This document shows positions 17,176-24,209 of a DNA stretch of 64,000 nt, in pieces; the first letter of the stretch is position 1; each line of letters begins with the position of its first letter. Made by a program: the position numbers and the translations under genes. Location of the stretch: positions 186,001 through 250,000 of the forward strand of contig NZ_APNG01000002.1 in NCBI RefSeq assembly GCF_040361255.1. The letters run 5' to 3'. The notes beneath the pieces are model-generated. The model was not told the DNA's origin and ran no database searches. It was given only the letters and a program-made list of their open reading frames with translations. The DNA comes from Salinisphaera sp040361255 (GTDB taxonomy: Bacteria > Pseudomonadota > Gammaproteobacteria > Nevskiales > Salinisphaeraceae).

Positions 17176-18910
17176 GGCGAGTGGCGCGCTTGCCGCGCTG
17201 ATCGCCGCGACCGCCCTGCTCTCGAGCGGCTGTGCGACGCAGGTGCCGGCGCCGCCGGCCAAGCCCGCGCCCACGCCGACGGCCAATCCGGCCCCGAGCC
17301 CGGCGGATACGGCCCCCGCAGTAAGCTCGGCGGCCGACGATGTGCAAGTCGACGACGACATCGATGAAGACGCCGAAGACGATCTCGAACTGGCCGGCGC
17401 GAATGCTGCCGACTGGCCGGACCCGGAAACCGATCTGTGGTCACAGATTCGCAACGGCTTCGAACTAGACGGCAATGGCAAGCGGCGTCGCGTACGCCGC
17501 TGGACCCAGCAGTATGCGACCCACCAGCGTCATCTCCAGGCCTCCCTGGATCGCGCGCGGCCGTTTCTCTGGCATATCGTCCAGCGTATTGACGAGCGTG
17601 GCATGCCCACCGAGCTGGCGCTGCTGCCGATCGTGGAGAGCGGCTACGATCCGGCGGCGCGCTCGTATATGGGGGCGAGCGGGCTATGGCAGTTCATGCC
17701 CGGCACCGCCGACCACATGGGCCTGTCGCGCGACTGGTGGTACGACGCGCGTAACGACGTAATCGCCTCCACCGACGCGGCACTGTCGTATCTGGACGAC
17801 CTGCACAAACGCTATGGCGGTGACTGGCTGCTGGCACTGGCTGCCTACAATGCCGGGCCCGGTCGCGTGGATGCCGCGCTGGCCCGTGCCCAGCGTGAAG
17901 ACCCGGATGCCACATACTGGGATCTCGAACTGCCGCTGGAAACTACCGAATACGTACCCAAGCTGCTCGCACTGCGCCGGATCATGTTCGCACCGGAGCG
18001 GTTCGGCTTCGACTGGCCGCTGTTGGACAACACGCCGCGCACCCGCGCGGTCGAACTGCCCAGCCAGACCGAAATCGCGGTCGCCGCGCGCATGCTCGAC
18101 ATGTCGGAACCCGAGCTGCGCCGGCTCAATCCGGCATTGCAGCGCTGGGCGAGCGCGCCGGGCAAAGGCTCCCGCCTGCTCGTGCCCGCCGGCAAGGCCG
18201 ATGCTTTCAAACGGGCGCTGGCCAAGGCCACGCCCGGCATGCTCGTGCAGCGCAGTACGAACAGCTATACCGTGCGTCGTGGCGACGTGCTCGGCACGAT
18301 CGCAGCGAAATATCATATGAGCGTGGCCGCCCTGCGCCAGGCCAACGGTCTGCGCAGCGACCGTATTCGTATTGGCCAGAAACTCACGATTCCGCGGACC
18401 GGCGCGCCCGGCGAGCCGGCCCCCGTGGCCGAACCGGCCCAGACCTACGTGGTGCAGAACGGCGATTCACTCTGGGAGATCGCACAACGCTACAACGTCG
18501 ACGTGGCTGCCATGCGGCGCAGCAATCCGGGTGTGCGCACCAATCTGCGCCCCGGCCAGACACTCACCATTCCGGGCTCGGCGAGCCCGCCGGAACCCAG
18601 CACGCACGTCGTGCGCCGTGGCGACTCGCTCTGGGATATCGCCCGCGCCAACGATGTGACCATCGCCGACCTGCGCCGCTGGAACCGGCTCGAGCCCAAC
18701 ACACGGCTCCAGCCCGGCCAGTCGATCGCGGTCGACGGTCCGGCGCCCCTGCCTGATTTCTACGAGGTCGAAACCGGCGATTCGCTGTGGTCGATCGCGG
18801 CCCGTTTTTCGATGCAGGTGGCAACCCTGCGCAGCTTGAACGATATGTCGTCCGGGAGCACCATTCGACCAGGGCAACGACTGCGGCTGCAGCCGGTGTC
18901 TTCGAGTTGA
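17165..18910 (+). CDS. mltD: membrane-bound lytic murein transglycosylase D with four LysM repeats
   Basis: This lipoprotein lytic transglycosylase cleaves peptidoglycan glycan strands. From ATG 17165 it has 581 aa. A lipobox LSSGC places the lipidated cysteine at residue 23; a Pro/Ala and acidic linker follows. The SLT domain is centred on the catalytic Glu near residue 157 (LPIVESGYDPAARSYMGASG, then GLWQFMPGTA). Four LysM modules start near residues 366, 426, 479 and 531, each with a GDxLxxIA core; E. coli MltD has two. The gene overlaps gloB by 11 bp, a pairing also seen in other gammaproteobacteria. Confidence 0.94.
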   Translation: MPLKASGALAALIAATALLSSGCATQVPAPPAKPAPTPTANPAPSPADTAPAVSSAADDVQVDDDIDEDAEDDLELAGANAADWPDPETDLWSQIRNGFELDGNGKRRRVRRWTQQYATHQRHLQASLDRARPFLWHIVQRIDERGMPTELALLPIVESGYDPAARSYMGASGLWQFMPGTADHMGLSRDWWYDARNDVIASTDAALSYLDDLHKRYGGDWLLALAAYNAGPGRVDAALARAQREDPDATYWDLELPLETTEYVPKLLALRRIMFAPERFGFDWPLLDNTPRTRAVELPSQTEIAVAARMLDMSEPELRRLNPALQRWASAPGKGSRLLVPAGKADAFKRALAKATPGMLVQRSTNSYTVRRGDVLGTIAAKYHMSVAALRQANGLRSDRIRIGQKLTIPRTGAPGEPAPVAEPAQTYVVQNGDSLWEIAQRYNVDVAAMRRSNPGVRTNLRPGQTLTIPGSASPPEPSTHVVRRGDSLWDIARANDVTIADLRRWNRLEPNTRLQPGQSIAVDGPAPLPDFYEVETGDSLWSIAARFSMQVATLRSLNDMSSGSTIRPGQRLRLQPVSSS

Positions 18911-18946
18911 ACCAGCCCGTGCGGCGCGACGCTTAGAGGAGCAAAC

Positions 18947-19729
18947 ATGGGATTTCTAGAAGGCAAGAAAGCGCTGATTACGGGCCTGGCCAGCGAGCGC
19001 TCGATCGCATATGGCATCGCCCAGGCGATGCGCGAACAGGGCGCGGAAATCGCGCTGACCTATCAGGGCGAAAAGCTCAAGCCGCGGGTGGAAAAGATGG
19101 CCGAGGAACTCGGCGCAACCATCACCCTGCCGCTCGACGTGGCCCAGGACGCGCAGATCGAGGCTTTATTTACGTCGCTTGGCGAACACTGGTCGCAGAT
19201 CGATATTCTCGTACACGCAATCGGCTTTGCGCCGCGCGAGGCACTCAACGGCAGTTATCTGGATACGCTCACGCGTGAAGCCGCCAGTATCAGCCACGAT
19301 ATCAGCGCCTACAGCTTCGGCGCCCTGGCCAAGGCGGGACGGTCGATGCTTTCGGATCGTGCCTCGCTGATCACCCTCACCTATCTCGGCTCGACCCATG
19401 TCATGCCCGGCTACAACATCATGGGCCCGGCCAAGGCCAGCCTCGAGTCGAGCATGCGTTTCATGGCTGCAGAACTGGGTGCCGAGGGCATTCGAGTAAA
19501 CGCGATTTCGGCCGGGCCGATCAAGACGCTGGCTGCAGCCGGCATTCGCGGTTTCCGCGACATGCTCTCGCATGCCCGCGAGGGCGCGCCGCTGCGCCGT
19601 AACGTCACCCAGGAAGAAGTCGGCAATGCGGCCGCGTTCCTAGGCTCCGATCTGGCCTCCGGTATTACCGGCGAAGTGCTGTATGTCGATGCCGGTTATC
19701 ACATCATGGGCGCAACCGCCGGCGCTTGA
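18947..19729 (+). CDS. fabI: enoyl-[acyl-carrier-protein] reductase (NADH)
   Basis: FabI performs the last reduction of each fatty-acid elongation cycle. The 260-aa protein aligns without gaps at key sites: ITGLASERSIAYGIA at the nucleotide-binding start, Tyr146, Tyr156 and Lys163 (PGYNIMGPAKASLE), and Gly93 (AIGFAP) at the triclosan-binding position. GAGGAG lies seven bases before ATG 18947. It follows mltD after 36 bp and is followed by a strong two-way terminator. Confidence 0.97.
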   Translation: MGFLEGKKALITGLASERSIAYGIAQAMREQGAEIALTYQGEKLKPRVEKMAEELGATITLPLDVAQDAQIEALFTSLGEHWSQIDILVHAIGFAPREALNGSYLDTLTREAASISHDISAYSFGALAKAGRSMLSDRASLITLTYLGSTHVMPGYNIMGPAKASLESSMRFMAAELGAEGIRVNAISAGPIKTLAAAGIRGFRDMLSHAREGAPLRRNVTQEEVGNAAAFLGSDLASGITGEVLYVDAGYHIMGATAGA

Positions 19730-19754
19730 AACCGCCGCCCGCAATCGCGCTTAC

Positions 19755-19780
19755 AAAAAGCGGCCTTCGGGCCGCTTTTT
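19755..19780 (+). terminator. bidirectional Rho-independent terminator after fabI
   Basis: A perfect 11-bp inverted repeat (AAAAAGCGGCC / GGCCGCTTTTT) with a TTCG tetraloop lies 25 bp after the fabI stop. Confidence 0.93.
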
Positions 19781-19833
19781 CGTTTGCGGCGCCCCGTGCT
19801 TAAGACCGTCGGCGAACACAGCACAATGTCGGC

Positions 19834-20034
19834 GGATTTCCGCAATCGACTCTGTGACCGTGTCGTTCTTCAAGAAATCCGCAGAGCCGGGGGCCTGTTC
19901 TCAAGCAGGCAGGTTATCCGCAAATGAACACGAAGACACGCGAATAACACGAAAGAGAGATCGCTGGAAAGCTAGGTGGTCTGCGGTTCGTGCCGCTTAC
20001 TGAAGGCCATCCACATACGGTCGCCGATATGGGC
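19834..20034 (+). repeat. composite intergenic repeat, right cluster copy A (partial)
   Basis: This first, diverged copy starts with GGATTTCCGCAATCG and TCGTTCTTCAAGAA. It then jumps to the later module CAAGCAGGCAGGTTATCCGC and AACACGAAGACACGCGAATA. The central ATCTGCG-rich part is missing, so the copy has an internal deletion relative to copy C. Confidence 0.75.
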
Positions 20035-20425
20035 TGATTTCGGTAATCGAGCATGTGATGGCTTCGTTCTTTAACAAAAACCGCAGATTTCGCCGATTAC
20101 ACTGATGAATAAGCGCGCGCGATGCATTACACCACAGGGATTGCTTGTCTTTGATCTGCGTGATCTGTGTCGATCTGCGGACGCTGCCTTACCGCGAATG
20201 CCGCCAAAGCCAAGGCACCAATGCCGTCGATTGCTCGCCCCGGCCAAATCAATAAATCCGGGTAATCGCCGTAAAACGCAGCGGGCAGGTCTCGAGCAGG
20301 CAGGTTGTCCGCGAATGAACGCCAAGACACGCGAATAAGACGAAACAACGATCACTCCGAAGGCTGGTGGCTCGATGTTCGCGCGGCATGCTGGAGACTG
20401 TACGCAGACGCGGCACGATGTAGGC
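20035..20425 (+). repeat. composite intergenic repeat, right cluster copy B
   Basis: This 391-bp copy contains the module order head, GATTGCTTGTCTTTGATCTG, TGCCGTCGATTGCTCGCCCC, TCGAGCAGGCAGGTTGTCCG, CGCCAAGACACGCGAATAAG, and a tail ending GGCACGATGTAGGC. Compared with copy C it lacks about 30 bp around the TCTGTGGAT module and one 9-bp tandem unit. Confidence 0.85.
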
Positions 20426-20858
20426 GGATTGCTGCAATCGGCCGTGTGATCGCTTCGTTCTTTAACAAAAACCGCAGATTTTGCCGATTACACCGGTGAA
20501 CAAGCGCGTGGCTCATGCATTACACGACAGGGATTGCTTGTCTTGGATCTGCGTGATCTGTGTGATCTGTGTCGATCTGCGGACGCTGCCTTACCGCGAC
20601 TGCCGCCAAAGGCAAGGCGGCCAATGCCGTCGATTGCTCGCCCCGGCCGAATCAATCAATCTGCGTAATCGGCGTAATCTGTGGATCAATAGCTTCTTGA
20701 CTGAAGAAACGCAGCGGGTTGGCCTCGAGCAGGCAGGTTGTCCGCAAATGAACGCCAAGACACGCGAATAAGACGAAACAACGATCACTCCGAAGGCCGG
20801 TGGTTTGATGTTCGCGCGGCATGCTGGAGACTGTACGCAGACGCGGCACGATGTAGGC
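20426..20858 (+). repeat. composite intergenic repeat, right cluster copy C (most complete)
   Basis: At 433 bp this is the fullest copy. Its centre has four tandem ATCTGYG units (9-10 bp each) at about 20546-20582, and AATCTGCGTAATCGGCGTAA at about 20658. The head module CGCAGATTTTGCCGATTACA is roughly the reverse complement of that later module, so a single unit can fold on itself. It is nearly identical to copy B over long stretches. Confidence 0.88.
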
Positions 20859-21011
20859 GGATTTCGGCAATCGAGCGTGTAATGGCTTCGTTCTTCAAGA
20901 AGAACCGCAGATTCCGCAGATTACACCGGTGAACAAGCGCGCGGCTCATGCATTACACGACAGCGATTGCTTGTCTTGGATCTGCGTGATCTGTATCGAT
21001 CTGCGGACGAT
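20859..21011 (+). repeat. composite intergenic repeat, right cluster copy D (truncated)
   Basis: A head-only copy (153 bp) ends in GATCTGCGGACGA; the sequence then becomes unrelated. The rest of the interval to 21134 has no gene that I can support. Confidence 0.8.
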
Positions 21012-21134
21012 ATTACTTCGCACACAGCCAGCACGCAGGTTGGACGCTGTCTTCTTGCGCCACGCGCGTGGCGTCACGTCGTCCGCCGTCGGTTACGAGT
21101 GGCCGCACGACGTCTGAAGCCGACTATCGGGCAC

Positions 21135-21165
21135 AAAAAAGCCGCGGCGTGATCGTGCCGCGGCT
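21135..21165 (-). terminator. terminator of ppiD
   Basis: Read on the minus strand, AGCCGCGGC and GCCGCGGCT form a 9-bp stem with an 8-nt loop, followed by a run of six T residues, 29 bp beyond the ppiD stop. Confidence 0.88.
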
Positions 21166-21193
21166 CGTTTGGTTGGCGCGACCGCAAGCGAAC

Positions 21194-23071
21194 CTAGTTG
21201 ATGCGGTCCTCGTTGATTTCGATATCTGTCTGCGTGCGCAGATACTCGCCCAGCACGGCATATTCGAGCCCGGCCATGTACTGGCGCTGCTGGCTGGCAA
21301 AGCGCTCGCGCGGCGTGCCCGCCTCGTCGGCCGGCGCCTCACGCATCGCGTCTACCGCGACCAGCGCGATACGTCCGTCCCGCGTCGGCGTGACACGAAA
21401 ACCCGGACTGTCTTCGCTGGGCTGGGAGATATTGAACGCCGCTTCGAGAATACGCGGGTCGATCTGACGATCGGAGCGCTGAACAAAACCTTTCTGCTCG
21501 AGGGTCGCGCCATCGGCGGCCAGCGTTTGTAGCGACGTACCCGCCTTGGCCTTTTCCAACGCGGCATCGGCCGCGTCTTGTGCCTTGGCGCTGGCCTGAC
21601 GCGCGATCACGCGCTCGCGGATGTCATCCTTGACCTCGGCCAGGGGCTGGCGTGTGGCCGGCTCGTGCTCGCTCACACGCACCACGACCTGACGCTCGGC
21701 GCCGAGCTGAATGGGCGTGCTATTAAGCTTGTCCTTGAGCACCGCATCGGTAAACGCAGCCTTGCGCACGGCATCGTACTGACCAATGCCCGCACCCTGC
21801 TCGCGGGTGATCCAGTCCGTGGTCTGAATCTCAAGCCCCAGTTCGTCGGCCAGGGTTTTCAGGTCGTTGGGTGCCTCGTAGGCCAGCGATTCGAGCCGAT
21901 CGCTTTTATCGCTATAGGCCTGCTGTGTCTGCTGGCCCTCGGCAATGGCTTTGAGCTGTGCCTGGACCTTGGGATCGTCGAAATCGGCCTCGCTGGCCGG
22001 CGTGATCTTCGACAGGTGCACCAGATACCACGCGTTGCTGCCCTTGACCGGCGACGAGGTTGTATCCGGCTTGAGCTCGAACAGCGTGTTTGCGACCGCC
22101 TCCGGCAGATCGGCCGGGGTGGCGCTATCGATCGATTCGTAGTCCACGCCCTGGTCCGCGGCCGCACGGGCTTCGAGATCGCCCTCGGCGGATGCGACTT
22201 GCTGGACGGTATCGCGTGCCGTATCGGCATTGTCACCAATCGGCACACGGATGAAGCCGCCGCTGCGACGCTCGGGGTCGCCGAACTGCTGCTTATTCTG
22301 GTCGAATAGCGTACGCAGGGTCTGCTCGTCCGGTTCACCGGCGTCCGCTGCGGCATTACCCCGGTCGAGCGAAACATAGCTGAGCTTGACCCGCTCCGGG
22401 CGTTTGAACGCGTCAGGATGCTCGTCGTAATAAGTCTGGATATCGGCATCGCTGACTTCGATACCGTCGCGATAATTGGCCGGGTCGAAGGCCAGATAGC
22501 GCAAACGGCGCTGCTGGTTGGCCAGACGATAGGCCTGGTCGACCTCTGCCGGCGCCGCAAACGCGCTGTCGGTGATCTCGTTACGCAACTGACGGCTAGT
22601 CAGATCCTGACGGAGGCTGGCCTCGTATTGCGCCGGCGCGATACCGGCCTGGGCGAGCAGCGCGCGGTAGCGCTGCGGCGAGAACTCGCCGTTTTGCTGG
22701 AACTGGGTGTTGTTGCGGATCGCGCCAAGCAGCGCGGCATCGGTGACACGATAGCCGGCCTGCTGCGCGTACTGATCCATGACTTCGCGATTGATCAGGC
22801 CCTCGAGCACGGTTGCGCGCAGGCGCTGCGGATCGAGAATACTGGGGTCGAAGTTCTCCCCCATCATCTGGCGCAGGCGCTGATAACGCTGCTGATAGGC
22901 ATTCTCGAGCTGGTTACGCGTGATATCGGTGCCACCGACGTTCGCGACCACCGGATCCGCAGACGGGGTGAAATACGAGCCGATCCCCCAGACACCGAAC
23001 ACCAGGGTAATAACGGCAACGACGACATAGGCCAACGGGCCACTGGCGTTGTCGCGAATTCTTTGCAGCAT
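21194..23071 (-). CDS. ppiD: periplasmic folding chaperone PpiD (SurA-N/PpiC type)
   Basis: PpiD is an inner-membrane-anchored chaperone facing the periplasm that handles proteins leaving the Sec translocon. The 625-aa protein has a short cytoplasmic start (MLQRIRDNASG), one transmembrane helix (about 12-32), a SurA-like N-terminal domain (TRNQLENAYQQRYQRLRQMM) and a PpiC-type region near 265-365 (GGFIRVPIGDNADTARD), which is diverged as in E. coli PpiD. A second SurA-like stretch ends the protein. It lies downstream of hupB and three tRNA genes, the standard lon-hupB-ppiD neighbourhood. Confidence 0.93.
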   Translation of the reverse strand: MLQRIRDNASGPLAYVVVAVITLVFGVWGIGSYFTPSADPVVANVGGTDITRNQLENAYQQRYQRLRQMMGENFDPSILDPQRLRATVLEGLINREVMDQYAQQAGYRVTDAALLGAIRNNTQFQQNGEFSPQRYRALLAQAGIAPAQYEASLRQDLTSRQLRNEITDSAFAAPAEVDQAYRLANQQRRLRYLAFDPANYRDGIEVSDADIQTYYDEHPDAFKRPERVKLSYVSLDRGNAAADAGEPDEQTLRTLFDQNKQQFGDPERRSGGFIRVPIGDNADTARDTVQQVASAEGDLEARAAADQGVDYESIDSATPADLPEAVANTLFELKPDTTSSPVKGSNAWYLVHLSKITPASEADFDDPKVQAQLKAIAEGQQTQQAYSDKSDRLESLAYEAPNDLKTLADELGLEIQTTDWITREQGAGIGQYDAVRKAAFTDAVLKDKLNSTPIQLGAERQVVVRVSEHEPATRQPLAEVKDDIRERVIARQASAKAQDAADAALEKAKAGTSLQTLAADGATLEQKGFVQRSDRQIDPRILEAAFNISQPSEDSPGFRVTPTRDGRIALVAVDAMREAPADEAGTPRERFASQQRQYMAGLEYAVLGEYLRTQTDIEINEDRIN

Positions 23072-23232
23072 GGATCGCGCTCCGGCGGAAAAACTCTAGC
23101 TAAGACGCTGGCCAATGCAGGCTTTGACCGCGCTTTTTTTCGAAGTCGCCATTGTGCCGTATACGCGCCGCCCTTGGGAGGCCCAACGGCCAATATGGCG
23201 TGACGGGCGGCCAAGGCCTGTATCGCGCACAT

Positions 23233-23258
23233 AAAAAAGGCCCTCCGTAGAGGGCCTT
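23233..23258 (-). terminator. terminator after tRNA-Asp (distal copy)
   Basis: On the minus strand AAGGCCCTC and GAGGGCCTT form a 9-bp stem with a 4-nt loop, followed by six T residues, 37 bp after the tRNA 3' end. Confidence 0.88.
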
Positions 23259-23294
23259 CGATACGTCCGAGTCGATGCGCACATCGACAAAGAC

Positions 23295-23371
23295 TGGCGG
23301 AGCGGACGGGACTCGAACCCGCGACCTCCGGCGTGACAGGCCGGCATTCTAACCAGCTGAACTACCGCTCC
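23295..23371 (-). tRNA. tRNA-Asp (GTC), copy 2
   Basis: This is a 77-nt cloverleaf including the encoded CCA. The acceptor GGAGCGG pairs with the CCG(T/C)CC side, the anticodon loop CTGTCAC contains GTC, and the T arm carries GGTTCGAGTCC. It is identical to the copy at 23509-23585. Confidence 0.97.
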
Positions 23372-23442
23372 GTATACAAGACCGTTCGAACGTTGTGAGC
23401 GAATACATCGTGTATTCGATCCAATGCCCGATACGGCCGGGA

Positions 23443-23472
23443 ACAAAAAAAGACCCTCAAGGCGAGGGCCTT
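23443..23472 (-). terminator. terminator between the two tRNA-Asp genes
   Basis: On the minus strand, GGCCCTCG and CGAGGGTCT-like arms pair with one mismatch around a short loop, followed by seven T residues, 37 bp after tRNA-Asp copy 1. It resembles the hairpin after copy 2, as if gene plus terminator had been duplicated together. Confidence 0.75.
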
Positions 23473-23508
23473 TGATTTACCCTAACCGAAGTCACCATCG
23501 GTTGAGAC

Positions 23509-23585
23509 TGGCGGAGCGGACGGGACTCGAACCCGCGACCTCCGGCGTGACAGGCCGGCATTCTAACCAGCTGAACTACCGCTCC
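23509..23585 (-). tRNA. tRNA-Asp (GTC), copy 1
   Basis: A 77-nt cloverleaf with encoded CCA and anticodon GTC, identical in sequence to the downstream copy. It lies 12 bp after tRNA-Val and is probably processed from the same transcript. Confidence 0.97.
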
Positions 23586-23597
23586 GAAACTTTATCT

Positions 23598-23673
23598 TGG
23601 TGGGTGCTGACGGATTCGAACCGCCGACATTCGCCGTGTAAAGGCGACGCTCTACCAACTGAGCTAAGCACCC
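23598..23673 (-). tRNA. tRNA-Val (TAC)
   Basis: A 76-nt cloverleaf with encoded CCA. The anticodon stem GTCGCC...GGCGAA region flanks loop TTTACAC, giving anticodon TAC. It sits between hupB and the tRNA-Asp pair, as in several gammaproteobacteria. Confidence 0.97.
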
Positions 23674-23716
23674 TCTCCGGCGTGTTCGGTGTAACCGTTC
23701 ACCCAGCGAAGGCGCG

Positions 23717-23989
23717 CTAGTTTACAGCGTCTTTCAACGCTTTACCAGCCTTGAAACCAGGAGTTTTGCCGGCAGGAATCGTAATCGACTGACCGGTCTT
23801 CGGGTTGCGACCCTGGCGTGCAGCGCGCTCGCGCACGGAGAACACACCAAAGCCGACCAGCGACACTTTATCGCCTTTCTTCAGGGCGTCGGTCACGGCG
23901 TCGATCATGGCGTCCACGGCGCGGGAAGCGTCGGCCTTGGACAGATCGGCATCATCAGCCACCGCGTCGACTAGTTCGGTTTTGTTCAT
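23717..23989 (-). CDS. hupB: DNA-binding protein HU-beta
   Basis: HU is a small nucleoid protein that bends DNA as a dimer. The 90-aa protein has the full HU fold, with GFGVFSVRERAARQGRNPKT leading into the beta-arm and the intercalating-proline region TGQSITIPAGKTPGFKAGKA. ATG 23989 has AGGGGA upstream; an upstream in-frame reading to 24055 is not needed. It is separated from lon by 220 bp, so it likely has its own promoter. Confidence 0.97.
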   Translation of the reverse strand: MNKTELVDAVADDADLSKADASRAVDAMIDAVTDALKKGDKVSLVGFGVFSVRERAARQGRNPKTGQSITIPAGKTPGFKAGKALKDAVN

Positions 23990-24131
23990 AGCAAATATCC
24001 CCTGAGGAATGAAACGAGAATTCGATAAGGCGCCGGCTAAACCGACGCCCCGCAAATACGCCCGATGGCGAACGCATCGCCGACCATGCGCGTTCGCGAA
24101 GGCGCTTTCAAACGCCCGGCCGCGAACAATA

Positions 24132-24154
24132 AGCCGCTGTTATACCAAGCGGCT
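24132..24154 (-). terminator. possible terminator of lon
   Basis: On the minus strand AGCCGCT and AGCGGCT form a 7-bp stem with a 9-nt loop, followed by the T-rich TATTGTT, about 55 bp after the lon stop. The T tract is weak. Confidence 0.45.
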
Positions 24155-24209
24155 CTTTGTACCGTCAACAAAGGGTTACACCTCGTTGCGATCTGTCGCC
24201 TGCAGGCGA

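Noticed and set aside
20540..20590. Tandem ATCTGYG words looking like a CRISPR or minisatellite array
   Set aside because: The repeated word is only 9-10 bp with no spacers of constant size and no cas genes; it is part of the composite repeat.
20105..21152. Several open frames of 60-75 codons in 19834-21152
   Set aside because: They repeat because the DNA repeats, occur on both strands, and show no ribosome sites or recognisable domains.
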